Shown in pieces: positions 8,599 through 18,639 of a stretch of DNA of 64,000 bases. Where the stretch lies: contig NZ_SMAI01000007.1 of the NCBI RefSeq assembly GCF_004346185.1, positions 62,001 through 126,000 of the forward strand, given 5' to 3'. The notes beneath the pieces were generated by a model, which ran no database searches, was not told the DNA's origin, and saw only the letters and a list, made by a program, of their open reading frames with translations. A program made the position numbers and the translations under genes. Position 1 is the stretch's first letter. Every line of letters starts with the position of its first letter. The DNA comes from Aquabacter spiritensis. GTDB taxonomy: Bacteria; Pseudomonadota; Alphaproteobacteria; Rhizobiales; Xanthobacteraceae.

Positions 8599-9927
8599 TC
8601 AGATTGTAACGGCCGGCCCCGTCTCGATCGGCAGGCGCACCAGCACGCAGGCGCCGCCGCCCGGCCGGTCGGCGATCTCCACCGCCCCGCCATGGATGTC
8701 GAGGATCTGCTTGACGATGGTGAGGCCGAGCCCGGTGCCGCCGCTGTCGCGGTTGCGCGAGGTCTCCAGGCGGACGAACGGCTCGAACACCCGCACCCGC
8801 GCCTCGGCGGGGATGCCCGGCCCGCGATCCTCGACCCGCAGCAGCACGCAATCGCCGTCCCGCCAGGCGCGGATGTCGGCCCGGTTGCCGTAGCGCAGCG
8901 CGTTGTCGATCAGATTTTTCACCACGCGCCGCAGCGCGGTCCCGCTCAAGGCGACCGGCGGCGGCGGCGGCATGGGCTCGAGGGAAATCGGCGCATCGCG
9001 TCCGCGTTCCGCGACGATCTCGCGCAGCAGGGCGCCGAGATCGGCCCCGCCGGGCGCGCGCGGCGCCGTCGCGACCCGGGCGAAATCCAGCGCCTCCTCC
9101 AGAAGCTGCTGCATGGTCTCGACATCGGCGACCGCCCGCGCGCATTGCGGGCTGTCCGGCATCAGTTCCAGCCGCAGCCGCAGCCGGGTCAGGGAAGTGC
9201 GCAAATCGTGCGAGATCGCGCCGAGCGCCAGCGTCCGGCTGTTCACGAGGTCGGCGATGCGCCCCTGCATCGCGCCGATGGCGCGCACCAGAATGCGGAT
9301 TTCGCGCGCGCCGCGCGCCGGCACCGGCAGCGGATCGAGCCGCGTGCCGCGCGCGTCGAGCTCCTGGGCGAGCCGCGTCAGCGGCTTGGTCTCGCGCGCC
9401 ACGGCGATCAGCGCCACCACGCCGACGGCAATGCCGAGCAGGCCGGCGAAGAAGCCGATCGGGATGCCGAGCAGATGGACCGTCACGGGATCGGCGAAGC
9501 GGAACGACAGAAAGGCCCCGGACGCGAGTTCGACGAACACCCGCATCTCGCCGGCGCCGTCCGGGACGGCGCGGATCGTGCGGCCCGACACCCCGGCGGA
9601 GCGCAGTGCCGCCGCGATCCCGGTCTCGATGCGCACCATCCCGGTGACCGCCGGAAGGTCCGGCGGCAGCGCCGGCACGATGGTCGCCGTCGGCCCTTCG
9701 GGCGGCAGCGCCGCGAACACCGTGTCCCAGCGGGCCGGCGTCACCGCGTCGAGCAGCAGCACCAGCGCCGCCACATGCCCCGAGAACCCTTTCGGCTCGT
9801 CGGGCGGCTTGGGGCGTTGGAAGCCGAAGAACACCACGACCGCCGCCGCCTGGAAGGCGAGGATCGCCGCCGCGACGATCAAGAGGATCCGCGCCAGCAG
9901 GCCGAGCGGCGGGATCCGGTCACGCAT
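8599..9927 (-). CDS. Sensor histidine kinase (EnvZ/CpxA-like)
   Basis: A 442-residue inner-membrane kinase. Helix one is at residues about 10-32 and a second near 150-170, flanking a periplasmic sensor region of about 115 residues. HAMP-like sequence follows, then the phospho-acceptor box ISHDLRTSLTRLRLRLE (His near 240; note Ser where most kinases have Pro). ATP-binding boxes are NLIDNALRYG, VEDRGPGIP and GTGLGLTIVKQI. The ATG at 9927 overlaps the end of the upstream regulator gene by 8 bases, so the frame's further N-terminal extension is not used. It phosphorylates the adjacent OmpR-type regulator. Confidence 0.9.
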   Translation of the reverse strand: MRDRIPPLGLLARILLIVAAAILAFQAAAVVVFFGFQRPKPPDEPKGFSGHVAALVLLLDAVTPARWDTVFAALPPEGPTATIVPALPPDLPAVTGMVRIETGIAAALRSAGVSGRTIRAVPDGAGEMRVFVELASGAFLSFRFADPVTVHLLGIPIGFFAGLLGIAVGVVALIAVARETKPLTRLAQELDARGTRLDPLPVPARGAREIRILVRAIGAMQGRIADLVNSRTLALGAISHDLRTSLTRLRLRLELMPDSPQCARAVADVETMQQLLEEALDFARVATAPRAPGGADLGALLREIVAERGRDAPISLEPMPPPPPVALSGTALRRVVKNLIDNALRYGNRADIRAWRDGDCVLLRVEDRGPGIPAEARVRVFEPFVRLETSRNRDSGGTGLGLTIVKQILDIHGGAVEIADRPGGGACVLVRLPIETGPAVTI

Positions 9928-10636
9928 CTTCGACATCCACCGCGAACAGATAGCCGGCATTGCGGACCGTGGTGATCGGGCTCGCATCCGGGCCGAGGCA
10001 GGCGGCGAGCTTGGCACGCAGGCGCGAGACCGTGACGTCGACCGCACGGTCGAACGGGTCGGCATTGCGCCCCCGCGTCCAGTCGAGCAATTGGTCCCGC
10101 GACAGCACCCGCCGCGGCCGATCGAGAAAGCACAGCAGCAGGTCGAACTCGGCGGTGGTCAGCTTCACCGGCGCGCCCGCGGGGTCGGTCACGGTGCGCG
10201 CGTCGATGTCGATCAGCAGGCCGCCGACCCGCTTGCGCCGCCGCGCTTCGGTGGCGCTATCGCGGGTCAGCTTCGCGCGCCGCAGGATGGCCCGGACGCG
10301 GGCGAGGAATTCGCGCGGATTGAACGGCTTGCCGAGATAGTCATCGGCGCCGATTTCGAGCCCGACGATGCGGTCCACCTCGTCCCACCGCGCCGTGAGC
10401 ATCAGGATCGGCACGCCGGAGCGGGCGCGCAGGCGGCGGCAGATGGAGAGGCCGTCCTCGCCCGGCAGCATGATGTCGAGGACGATGAGGTCCGGCATGC
10501 CGGCGCGCAGCCGGCGGTCCAGCGCGACGCCGCCGTCGACGCCCTCGGCGAGATAGCCGTTGCGGTTGAGGAGGTCGATCAGCAGCGAGCGAATCTCGCC
10601 GTCATCCTCGACGATGAGAACAGTGGCCGTGTCCAT
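9920..10636 (-). CDS. OmpR-family two-component response regulator
   Basis: A 238-residue regulator. The receiver domain has the acidic pair in LIVEDDGE, the phospho-acceptor Asp54 in IVLDIMLPGEDG and Lys103 in GADDYLGKPF. The C-terminal winged helix shows KLTTAEFDLLLCFLDRPRRVLSRDQLL and ends with the wing TTVRNAGYLF. The ATG at 10636 follows Arg-rich shadow sequence and begins directly at the first beta strand. It is the first gene of the RR-HK-LTxxQ run and divergent from the Cys-rich small protein at 10814. Confidence 0.92.
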   Translation of the reverse strand: MDTATVLIVEDDGEIRSLLIDLLNRNGYLAEGVDGGVALDRRLRAGMPDLIVLDIMLPGEDGLSICRRLRARSGVPILMLTARWDEVDRIVGLEIGADDYLGKPFNPREFLARVRAILRRAKLTRDSATEARRRKRVGGLLIDIDARTVTDPAGAPVKLTTAEFDLLLCFLDRPRRVLSRDQLLDWTRGRNADPFDRAVDVTVSRLRAKLAACLGPDASPITTVRNAGYLFAVDVEDA

Positions 10637-10813
10637 GCTCCGCTCATGCCGGCTCCGCCAGCGCCGCGCAACGGCATCCGATCCGCGGCAACAAACTGTA
10701 ATATGCGCCGCCCTTCCCGAAACATCGCAGCAAAACGGCGCGCGCAGGATCCGTCTCATACGCCGGCCGATCGGTTCGCCGCATCGGCCGGCCCCCAGAC
10801 GGAGAGACCCCGG

Positions 10814-11083
10814 ATGACCCGACTTCTGTTCCCGGCCGGCGGCCTGCTGCTCCTCGCTGCGAGCTTCGTCCCGCGTGCCGAGATCGCCGCGGCGCCCGCC
10901 ATCACCCCGCAGCAGATGGAGGCGGTGCGCACCGCCTGCCGCACCGACATCCGCCGCCTCTGCGCCGGGGTGCAGCCGGGCGAAGGCCGCATCGTCGCCT
11001 GCATGCGGGCCAATGCGGACGCCGTCTCGCCGCCCTGCAAGGACGTGATGGCGAGCCTCGCCGCCGCCCGCGCCGCGCAATGA
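10814..11083 (+). CDS. Small secreted Cys-rich protein (GCR1-type repeat)
   Basis: An 89-residue protein with a signal peptide to about residue 27 (LLFPAGGLLLLAASFVPRAEIAAA). The mature part carries one Cys-rich unit, CRTDIRRLCAGVQPGEGRI then CMRAN and PPCKDVM. The Cys spacing matches the short repeat found in Golgi glycoprotein CFR-1 and many bacterial secreted proteins. It is divergent from the response regulator at 10636, so it might be a target of that system. Function is unknown. The ATG at 10814 follows a GGAGAG site. Confidence 0.72.
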   Translation: MTRLLFPAGGLLLLAASFVPRAEIAAAPAITPQQMEAVRTACRTDIRRLCAGVQPGEGRIVACMRANADAVSPPCKDVMASLAAARAAQ

Positions 11084-11324
11084 CCGATCCCCGATCCGTC
11101 CCCGGCGCCGCCTGACACGGCGCCGGATCGGATTCCGGCGGGCGTCCAGCCCCGGCACCGCCCCCGTCGGTTGCTGTGGCGCCCACCGGATGGCCCCCTT
11201 CGGCCCGCCCACGGCCGAGGGGGGTCCAAGTCCAAACCCGTTCCCGGCCCCCGCCCTTTACGCCCGCTTTACGGCCCAGGCCCGTTTGCGCATGGCGACT
11301 TTATGCCCGGCAGGCCGACAAACG

Positions 11325-11342
11325 CTCCGGTCTGAACCGGAG
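11325..11342 (+). promoter_or_regulatory. Hairpin masking the ribosome-binding site at the head of the kdp operon
   Basis: Seven-bp arms (11325-11331 CTCCGGT and 11336-11342 ACCGGAG) close a CTGA loop. The 3' arm contains the GGAG that serves the ATG at 11349 six bases later. A stem holding the RBS suggests control at translation initiation or simply a structured leader; no ligand is implied. Confidence 0.45.
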
Positions 11343-11348
11343 TTGGTC

Positions 11349-11435
11349 ATGATCCCCGATCTCGTTTGTCTCGGCGGCGGCCTCGGCCTGTTCGCCCTCT
11401 GCGCCGTAGCCGTGCTGGCCGCGGACCTGCTGTGA
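11349..11435 (+). CDS. Mini membrane protein upstream of kdpF
   Basis: A 28-residue single-helix peptide (MIPDLVCLGGG then hydrophobic to AADLL). It lies 11 bases before the kdpF-like ORF and has GGAG six bases before its ATG. Its size and hydrophobicity resemble KdpF, the small subunit that stabilises the KdpABC potassium pump, so it may be a second KdpF-like subunit or a leader peptide. Too short for a firm family call, but the RBS, spacing and operon position support it as a real gene. Confidence 0.55.
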   Translation: MIPDLVCLGGGLGLFALCAVAVLAADLL

Positions 11436-11446
11436 GGGGCGCAGCC

Positions 11447-11536
11447 ATGCCGCTCGATCTCGCCCTCGGCCTCGCCACCGCGCTCGGCCTGTTCGCCTAT
11501 CTCCTGGTGGCGCTGCTGCGCCCCGAACTGTTCTGA
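11447..11536 (+). CDS. kdpF: K+-transporting ATPase small subunit KdpF
   Basis: A 29-residue single-pass membrane peptide with a central LGLFAYLLVALLRPE. The tail YLLVALLRPELF is the usual KdpF ending (consensus YLxxALLRPExF). It is 12 bases before kdpA and has a GGGGCGCAG site before the ATG. KdpF is buried between KdpA helices and stabilises the complex. Confidence 0.85.
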   Translation: MPLDLALGLATALGLFAYLLVALLRPELF

Positions 11537-11548
11537 GGGAGCGGCGTC

Positions 11549-13240
11549 ATGACCGACGATCTCCTTCAGTTCGCGCTCTTCGCCGGGCTGCTCATCGCCG
11601 TCGCGGTGCCGCTCGGCGCCTATATGGCGGCGGTGTTCGCCGGCGAGGTGCGCTTCCTCGCGCCGGTCGAGCGGGCGCTTGCCGCCGGTGCCGGGGCGGC
11701 GGTGCGGCAGGACCAGCGCTGGACCGCCTACGCCCTCTCGCTGCTCGCCTTCAACGCGGCGGGCTTCGTGCTGCTGTTCCTGATTCTGCGGTTCCAGAAC
11801 CTGCTGCCGCTCAACCCGCAGGGCTTCGACGGGCTTTCCGCCCCGCTCGCCTTCAACACCGCGCTCTCGTTCGTGACCAACACGAACTGGCAGGCCTATG
11901 GCGGCGAGACGACGATGTCGAACTTCAGCCAGATGGTCGGCCTGACGACGCAGAACTTCGTCTCGGCCGCCTCCGGCATGGCGGTCGCGGCGGCGGTGGC
12001 GCGGGGTTTGGCGGCGCGGCGGACCCGTGTGCTCGGCAATTTCTGGACCGACCTCACCCGGGCGACGCTCTATATCCTCCTGCCCGGCGCGCTGGGTCTG
12101 GCGCTGGTCTTCGCCGCCTCCGGCATCCCCCAGACCCTCGCCGCGGCGTTCGACGCCGCGACCCTCGACGCGGGCACCCAGACCATCGCGGTCGGCCCGG
12201 CGGCGAGCCAGGTCGCGATCAAGCAGCTCGGCACCAATGGCGGCGGCTTCTTCAACGTCAATTCCGCCCATCCCCTGGAAAACCCCACCGCGCTCACCAA
12301 TTTGCTCTCGACCCTCGCCATCCTCGCCATCCCGGCCGCCTTCTGCTTCACCTATGGCCGCATGGTCGGCGACCGGCGCCAGGGCATCGCGCTGTTCGCC
12401 GCCATGGGGCTGCTGTTCCTCGCCGGCTTCGCCGCGATCTATGCGGCGGAGGCCGCCGGCAACCCGCTCCAGGCCGGGCTGGTCGATCCGGGCACCGGCA
12501 ATATGGAGGGCAAGGAGGTGCGCTTCGGCGTGCTCGGCTCGACCCTCTGGGCGGCGGCCACAACGGCCGCGTCCAACGGCTCGGTCAATGCCATGCATGA
12601 CAGCTTCACCCCGCTCGGCGGCCTCGTCGCCATGCTGAACATCCAGCTCGGCGAAGTGGTGTTCGGCGGCGTCGGGGTCGGGCTCACCGGCATGCTGCTG
12701 TTCGTCGTCCTCACCGTCTTCCTCGCCGGCCTCATGGTGGGCCGCACGCCGGAATATCTCGGCAAGAAGATCGAGGCGCGGGAGGTCAAGCTCGCCGCGC
12801 TGACGCTGCTCGTCATGCCGCTCGGCGTGCTGGTCGCGAGCGCCGCATCGATCCTCGCCGGCACCGCCGAAACCGCGGTCCTGACGCCGGGGCCGCACGG
12901 CCTGTCGGAGCTGCTTTATGCCTATTCCTCGGCCACCGGCAATAACGGCTCGGCCTTTGCCGGCTTCTCCGCCAATACCGAATGGCACAACATCGCCCTC
13001 GGCATCGCCATGATGCTGGGCCGGTTCGGCTACATCGTGCCGATCCTGGCGATCGCCGGCAGCCTCGCCGGCAAGACCGCCGCGCCCGCCGGCCCCGGCA
13101 CCTTCCCGACGCACGGCGCGCTGTTCGTCACCCTCCTCCTCGCCACGATCCTGATCGTCGGCGCCCTCACCTTCCTTCCGGTCCTCGCCCTCGGTCCGAT
13201 CGCCGAGCAGGTGTCGCTCGCCGCCGGCCGGACCTTCTGA
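11549..13240 (+). CDS. kdpA: K+-transporting ATPase subunit A, potassium-binding channel-like subunit
   Basis: A 563-residue inner-membrane protein, full length for KdpA. It contains the K+ selectivity-type segments [13 protein letters not shown] near residue 110 and [21 protein letters not shown] near 227, plus later [14 protein letters not shown]. KdpA binds K+ from the periplasm and passes it to KdpB in the high-affinity pump. The ATG at 11549 follows GAGGGAG. The gene is 8 bases from kdpB and belongs to a kdpFABCDE run. Confidence 0.97.
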   Translation: MTDDLLQFALFAGLLIAVAVPLGAYMAAVFAGEVRFLAPVERALAAGAGAAVRQDQRWTAYALSLLAFNAAGFVLLFLILRFQNLLPLNPQGFDGLSAPLAFNTALSFVTNTNWQAYGGETTMSNFSQMVGLTTQNFVSAASGMAVAAAVARGLAARRTRVLGNFWTDLTRATLYILLPGALGLALVFAASGIPQTLAAAFDAATLDAGTQTIAVGPAASQVAIKQLGTNGGGFFNVNSAHPLENPTALTNLLSTLAILAIPAAFCFTYGRMVGDRRQGIALFAAMGLLFLAGFAAIYAAEAAGNPLQAGLVDPGTGNMEGKEVRFGVLGSTLWAAATTAASNGSVNAMHDSFTPLGGLVAMLNIQLGEVVFGGVGVGLTGMLLFVVLTVFLAGLMVGRTPEYLGKKIEAREVKLAALTLLVMPLGVLVASAASILAGTAETAVLTPGPHGLSELLYAYSSATGNNGSAFAGFSANTEWHNIALGIAMMLGRFGYIVPILAIAGSLAGKTAAPAGPGTFPTHGALFVTLLLATILIVGALTFLPVLALGPIAEQVSLAAGRTF

Positions 13241-13248
13241 GGCTTCCC

Positions 13249-15291
13249 ATGAGCAAGCATCCTCCCGCCGAAATCGGCCTTATGTCGCCCCGCATCCTCG
13301 GCCCGGCCATCGGTCAGGCCGTCCGCAAACTCGATCCGCGCAGCCTGGCGCGGAACCCGGTGATCTTCTCCACCGCGCTCGTCAGCCTGCTCTCGACCGT
13401 CCTCGTCGCCCGCGAGGCGCTGCAAAGCGGTCCGGCGGTCTGGACCGGCCTCCAGATCGCGATCTGGCTCTGGTTCACCGTGCTGTTCGCCAACTTCGCC
13501 GAAGCCGTCGCCGAAGGGCGCGGCAAGGCGCGCGCCGATGCGTTCCGCAGCACCCGCACCTCCGCCAAGGCGAAGCTGCTGGAGGATCCCGCAGACCGCA
13601 GCCGCACCCGGCCGACCGACATCGCGCAGGTCGAGCCGGGCCAGCTCATCCTGGTCGAGGCGGGCGACACCATCCCCACCGACGGCACCGTCGTCGCGGG
13701 CGTCGCCTCGGTCGACGAGAGCGCGATCACCGGCGAATCCGCCCCGGTCATCCGCGAATCCGGCGGCGATCGGTCCTCCGTCACCGGCGGCACGCGCCTC
13801 GTCTCCGACTGGCTGGTGGTGCGCGTCACCGCCAAGCCGGGCGAGACTTTCCTCGACCGCATGATCGCTCTGGTCGAGGGCGCGCGGCGCCAGAAGACGC
13901 CGAACGAGATCGCCCTCGATATCCTGCTGGCCGGGCTGACTTTGGTCTTCCTGCTGGTGGTGGCGACCCTGCCGGCCTTCGCGTCCTGGTCCGGCACGAC
14001 GCTGCCGGTCATCTATCTCGCCGCTTTGTTCGTGACCCTGATCCCGACCACGATCGGCGGCCTGCTCTCGGCCATCGGCATAGCCGGCATGGACCGGCTG
14101 GTGAAGGCGAACGTGGTCGCGAAATCCGGCCGCGCGGTCGAGGCGGCGGGCGACATCGACGTGCTTCTGCTCGACAAGACCGGCACCATCACCTTCGGCA
14201 ACCGCATGGCGGACGCCTTCGAGCCGGCGCCGGGCGTCGCCCCGCGCATGCTGGCGGAGGCCGCTTTCCTCGCCTCGCTGGCGGACGACACGCCGGAGGG
14301 CAAGTCGATCGTCGACCTCGCCCTGCGCAGCTTCGGCTTCTCGCCGGACGCGGCGAAGGATGCCCATATCGTGCCCTTCAGCGCCCATACCCGCATGTCC
14401 GGCGTCGATCTGCCGGGCGGCGTCTCGCTCCGCAAGGGCGCCTCGGACGCGATGGCCGCGCTCTCCGGCGCGCCGCTGGCCCCGGCGGTGGACCAGATCG
14501 TCAAGCGCATCGCCTCGTCCGGCGGCACGCCGCTGGTGGTGGCGCAGGACCGCAAGGTGCTCGGCGTCATCCATCTGAAGGACGTGGTGAAGCCGGCGAT
14601 CCGCGAACGCTTCGCCGAACTGCGCCGCATGGGCATCCGCACCGTGATGATCACCGGCGACAACCCCTTGACCGCCGCCGCCATCGCCGCCGAGGCGGGG
14701 GTCGACGACGTGCTCGCCGAGGCGACGCCGGAGAAGAAACTGGAGCTGATCCGCAAGGAGCAGGCCGCTGGCCGCCTCGTCGCGATGTGCGGCGACGGCT
14801 CGAACGACGCCCCCGCTCTCGCCCAGGCCGATGTCGGCGTCGCCATGAACACCGGCACGGCGGCGGCCAAGGAGGCGGGCAATCTCATCGACCTCGACAG
14901 CGACCCGACCAAGCTCATCGAGATCGTCATGGTCGGCAAACAATTGCTGATCTCGCGCGGCGCGCTCACCACCTTCTCGGTGGCGAACGACGTGGCGAAA
15001 TATTTCGCCATCCTGCCGGCGCTGTTCGTCGGCGCCTATCCCGGCCTCGCCGCGCTCGACGTGATGGGGCTCGGCTCGCCGCAATCGGCGATCCTGTCGG
15101 CGATCATCTTCAACGCGCTGGTGATCGTCGCCTTGATCCCGATCGCGCTGAAGGGGGTGCGCTACCGCCCGGCCTCGGCCGCCACTTTGCTGTCGCGCAA
15201 CCTGCTGGTCTACGGGCTGGGCGGCCTTCTCGCGCCGTTCGTCGGCATCAAGCTGATCGACCTGCTGGTCGATCTCCTCCATCTCGCCTGA
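13249..15291 (+). CDS. kdpB: K+-transporting P-type ATPase subunit B
   Basis: A 680-residue P-type ATPase, the energy-coupling subunit of KdpFABC. The phosphorylated Asp309 lies in [14 protein letters not shown]. The actuator TGES motif is seen in [10 protein letters not shown], and the hinge in [22 protein letters not shown]. The frame is open upstream, but the ATG at 13249 comes 8 bases after kdpA and starts the conserved N-terminus, so it is preferred. It lies 14 bases before kdpC. Confidence 0.97.
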   Translation: MSKHPPAEIGLMSPRILGPAIGQAVRKLDPRSLARNPVIFSTALVSLLSTVLVAREALQSGPAVWTGLQIAIWLWFTVLFANFAEAVAEGRGKARADAFRSTRTSAKAKLLEDPADRSRTRPTDIAQVEPGQLILVEAGDTIPTDGTVVAGVASVDESAITGESAPVIRESGGDRSSVTGGTRLVSDWLVVRVTAKPGETFLDRMIALVEGARRQKTPNEIALDILLAGLTLVFLLVVATLPAFASWSGTTLPVIYLAALFVTLIPTTIGGLLSAIGIAGMDRLVKANVVAKSGRAVEAAGDIDVLLLDKTGTITFGNRMADAFEPAPGVAPRMLAEAAFLASLADDTPEGKSIVDLALRSFGFSPDAAKDAHIVPFSAHTRMSGVDLPGGVSLRKGASDAMAALSGAPLAPAVDQIVKRIASSGGTPLVVAQDRKVLGVIHLKDVVKPAIRERFAELRRMGIRTVMITGDNPLTAAAIAAEAGVDDVLAEATPEKKLELIRKEQAAGRLVAMCGDGSNDAPALAQADVGVAMNTGTAAAKEAGNLIDLDSDPTKLIEIVMVGKQLLISRGALTTFSVANDVAKYFAILPALFVGAYPGLAALDVMGLGSPQSAILSAIIFNALVIVALIPIALKGVRYRPASAATLLSRNLLVYGLGGLLAPFVGIKLIDLLVDLLHLA

Positions 15292-15305
15292 AGTCGGAGC
15301 CTGCC

Positions 15306-15896
15306 ATGACCTCCTATCTGCGTCCGGCCGTCGTGCTGCTCGCGCTGTTCACGGCGCTCACCGGCCTTCTCTATCCCCTCCTCGTCACCGGCCTCGCCCA
15401 GGCCGCCTTCCCCGCCGCCGCCAACGGCTCGCCGGTCGTCGTGGCCGGGCAGGTCGTCGGCTCAAGCCTGGTCGGCCAGTCCTTCACCGCGGCGCGCTAT
15501 TTCCACGGCCGCCCCTCCGCCACGACCGGCGCCGATCCGCAGGATCCCGCCAAAAGCATCGCGCAGCCCTACAATGCGGCCAGTTCCGGCGGGTCGAATC
15601 TCGGCCCGAGCGCGGCGGCGCTGCAGGAAGCGGTGGCGGCGCGGGTCGCGGCGCTCGGCGGCGGGCCGGTGCCGGCCGACCTCGCGACCGCCTCGGCATC
15701 GGGCCTCGACCCCGACATCTCGCCCGCAGCGGCCGCCTTCCAGGTGCCGCGCGTGGCGCAGGCGCGGGGGCTGACGCCGGCGCAGGTTCAGGCCATTGTC
15801 GACCGGCACGTCAGCCCGCGTCTGTTCGGCGTTCTCGGGTCGCCGCGCGTCAACGTCCTCGCGCTCAACCTCGCGCTGGACGGCCGGGCGCCGTGA
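15306..15896 (+). CDS. kdpC: K+-transporting ATPase subunit C
   Basis: A 196-residue protein with one N-terminal helix (PAVVLLALFTALTGLLYPLLVTG) and a periplasmic domain. Family marks are VVGSSLVGQSF, YFHGRPSA and the C-terminal SGLDPDISPAAA and VNVLALNLAL segments. KdpC is a structural partner that stabilises the pump and its nucleotide use. The ATG at 15306 follows GGAGCC after the kdpB stop. Next gene is the sensor kinase kdpD, 19 bases on. Confidence 0.95.
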   Translation: MTSYLRPAVVLLALFTALTGLLYPLLVTGLAQAAFPAAANGSPVVVAGQVVGSSLVGQSFTAARYFHGRPSATTGADPQDPAKSIAQPYNAASSGGSNLGPSAAALQEAVAARVAALGGGPVPADLATASASGLDPDISPAAAAFQVPRVAQARGLTPAQVQAIVDRHVSPRLFGVLGSPRVNVLALNLALDGRAP

Positions 15897-15915
15897 GGGA
15901 AAGGCTCCAATCGGA

Positions 15916-18639
15916 ATGGTCGGCAGCATTGAGGAGCGCCCCGCGCCCGAAGCCTTCCTGGAGGAGGCCCGCACCGAGGCGCGCGGCCGCGGCAGCCCGG
16001 GGCGGCTGAAGATCTTCCTCGGCGCCTCGCCCGGCGTCGGCAAGACCTATGCGATGATCGAGGAGGCCCGCACGCGCCAGCGCGCGGGCGTCGACGTGGT
16101 GGTGGCGCTGGTCGAGACCCATGGCCGCGCCGAGACCGCCGCGCTGCTCGGCTCGCTGGAGCAAATGCCGCGCCGTCCGGTCGCCTATCGCGGCCAATGG
16201 CTGAGCGAACTCGATCTCGATGCGCTGCTCGCCCGCCACCCGCAGCTCGCTCTGATCGACGAGCTCGCCCACAGCAATGCCCCCGGCTCCCGCCATCCCA
16301 AGCGCTGGCAGGATGTTCTCGAAGTGCTGGAGGCCGGCATCGACGTCACCACGACGCTCAACATCCAGCATATCGAGAGCCTGAACGACATCGTCGCCCG
16401 CATCACCGGGGTCCGGGTGCACGAGACGGTGCCCGACCAGGTGCTCCAGCGCGCCGACGATATCGAACTGATCGATCTGCCCCCGGAGGAACTGATCAAG
16501 CGGCTGAAGGAGGGCAAAGTCTATGTCAGCCAGCAGATCGGCCAGGCGCTCGAGAATTTCTTCGGCAAGGGCAACCTCACGGCGCTGCGCGAACTGGCGC
16601 TGCGCACCGCCGCGAGCCGGGTCGACGCCGAAATGCTCGCTTACATGCAGGCCAATGCGGTCAAAGGCCCCTGGCCGACCGAGGAGCGCCTTCTGGTCTG
16701 CATCAACGAGGCGCCGGTGGCGAAAAGCCTGGTGCGCGCCGGCAAGCGCATGGCGGAGCGCGCCCGCATCCCCTGGATCGTCGTCACCGTCCTGACGCCG
16801 CGGCACGAGACCCTGCCGGCCGGGGCCCGCGCCGCCACCATGGAGGCGCTGCGGCTCGCCGAGACTTTGGGCGCCGAAACCGTCACGCTGCACGCGGAAT
16901 CCGACGCCGCCGCCGAAATCCTGCGCTATGCCCGCAGCCGCAACGCGTCCCGCCTCGTCATCGGCCGGCCGCGCGCGGGCGGCGGGTTCTGGTGGAAGAT
17001 CGCTGGTCTGCTGCGCGAGCCGGTGGCCGACCGGCTGCTCGACGCCGCGCGCGATTTCGAGGTGACCGTCGTGACCGCCCAGGCCAAGCCGGCGGCGCAG
17101 GCCTGGCACGCCGGGCTCGATCTGCGCCCCGCCTGGCGCGGCTATGCGGCGGCGCTCGCCGCGATCGCCGCCGCCACCCTCCTCGCCTGGCCGATCGGCG
17201 CCTGGGAGGCCGTGCCCGGCGGCGCGATCTCGGCCATCTATCTCACCGCGGTTCTGGTGGTGGGGGCACGGCACGGCCTTGGCGCCTCGCTGGTGGCGAC
17301 GCTGCTCGGCTCGGCGGCCTATAATTTCTTCTACACCGCGCCCTATTACACCCTCGCCATGAGCCATCCCGAGGACGTCGTCTCGATCCTCGTCTTCCTC
17401 GTCGGCGCGGTGTTCACCGGCACGCTGGCGGGCCGGCTGAAGGCGCAGGTGGAGAGCATGCGCGCCACCCAGCGCCGGACCGAGACGCTCTACGATTTCG
17501 CCCGCAAGATCGCCTCGGCCAACAATACCGACGACGTGCTCTGGGCCGCCGCCTTCCATATCGCGGCGACGCTCGACTGCCGGTCGCTGATCCTGATGCC
17601 GAACGCCGAGGGCGGGCTCGATCAGGTGCAGGGCCATCCCTCCATCGAGGAGCTGGACGCGCGCGCCGAAGGCGCGGCGCGCTGGGCGTTCGAGCGCAAT
17701 GCGCCGGCCGGGGCCGGCACCGCGACCCTGCCGACCAGCGACTGGTTGTTCGTGCCGCTCGCCACCGGCGACCGGCCGCTCGGCGTGATCGGGGTGCGCT
17801 TCGCCGATCCCGGCCGCAGCCTCGATCCCGAGACCCGGCGGCTGCTGCTCGCGGTCGAGGATCAGGTGGCGGTGGTGGTGGAGCGCGCGCGCCTCGCCGA
17901 GGAGCTGGCGGATGCGCGGGTCTCGGCGGAGGGCGAGCGGCTGCGCGCGGCGCTGCTGAATTCCGTCAGCCACGATCTGCGCACGCCCCTCGTCACGGTG
18001 ATCGGCGCCGTCTCGGCTCTCGCCGAGGACGACGGCGAGCTCGCCGCCGCAGACCGGCGCGACCTCGCCACGACCGCGCTCGACGAAGCCCGCCGGCTCG
18101 ACCGCTATGTGCAGAATCTGCTCGGCATGACGCGGCTCGGCCATGGCGCGCTGCGGCTGCGCCGGGCGCCGGTGGAGCTGCGGGAGATCGTCGGCCGGGT
18201 GCGCGCCGACCTCGCCCGCACCCTCGCCGGCCATCGCGTGGCGGTGACGATCCCGCGCGACATGCCCATGCTGGACGTCGACCCCGTGCTGATCGGCCAG
18301 GCTTTGACCAATGTCGTGGAGAACGCCGCCAAATATGCCCCGCTCGGCTCCACCATCACCATCGCCGCCGCGGCCAGCGGCGGACAGGCGCGGATCGAAG
18401 TGTCGGACGAAGGGCCGGGCATTCCGGAGGGCGAGCGCGAACGCGTGTTCGATCTGTTCCACCGCGCCGCGCAGGGCGATGCGCGGCCTGCCGGGACCGG
18501 GCTCGGCCTCGCCATCGTGCGCGGCCTGGTTGAAGCGCATGGCGGCACCGCTTCGGCCGAGGCCGGGCCGAACGGACGCGGCGCGGCCATCGTCCTCACC
18601 CTTCCGCTTGCCGCCCCGTCCTTGAGCGAGGAGCCATGA
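15916..18639 (+). CDS. kdpD: Osmosensitive K+ channel histidine kinase KdpD
   Basis: A 907-residue sensor kinase with the full KdpD layout. Residues 30-240 form the N-terminal KdpD domain with Walker A GASPGVGKT (36-44) and LALIDELAHSNAPGSRHPKR. A Usp-like domain follows, then four transmembrane helices near 400-510, a GAF-type region, HisKA with His686 in SVSHDLRTPLVTVIG, and ATPase boxes NVVENAAKYAP, DEGPGIPEG and GTGLGLAIVRG. It senses K+ limitation and turgor and phosphorylates KdpE. The frame opens inside kdpC, but ATG 15916 with AGGGAAAGG upstream is the likely start. ATGA overlap with kdpE. Confidence 0.96.
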   Translation: MVGSIEERPAPEAFLEEARTEARGRGSPGRLKIFLGASPGVGKTYAMIEEARTRQRAGVDVVVALVETHGRAETAALLGSLEQMPRRPVAYRGQWLSELDLDALLARHPQLALIDELAHSNAPGSRHPKRWQDVLEVLEAGIDVTTTLNIQHIESLNDIVARITGVRVHETVPDQVLQRADDIELIDLPPEELIKRLKEGKVYVSQQIGQALENFFGKGNLTALRELALRTAASRVDAEMLAYMQANAVKGPWPTEERLLVCINEAPVAKSLVRAGKRMAERARIPWIVVTVLTPRHETLPAGARAATMEALRLAETLGAETVTLHAESDAAAEILRYARSRNASRLVIGRPRAGGGFWWKIAGLLREPVADRLLDAARDFEVTVVTAQAKPAAQAWHAGLDLRPAWRGYAAALAAIAAATLLAWPIGAWEAVPGGAISAIYLTAVLVVGARHGLGASLVATLLGSAAYNFFYTAPYYTLAMSHPEDVVSILVFLVGAVFTGTLAGRLKAQVESMRATQRRTETLYDFARKIASANNTDDVLWAAAFHIAATLDCRSLILMPNAEGGLDQVQGHPSIEELDARAEGAARWAFERNAPAGAGTATLPTSDWLFVPLATGDRPLGVIGVRFADPGRSLDPETRRLLLAVEDQVAVVVERARLAEELADARVSAEGERLRAALLNSVSHDLRTPLVTVIGAVSALAEDDGELAAADRRDLATTALDEARRLDRYVQNLLGMTRLGHGALRLRRAPVELREIVGRVRADLARTLAGHRVAVTIPRDMPMLDVDPVLIGQALTNVVENAAKYAPLGSTITIAAAASGGQARIEVSDEGPGIPEGERERVFDLFHRAAQGDARPAGTGLGLAIVRGLVEAHGGTASAEAGPNGRGAAIVLTLPLAAPSLSEEP

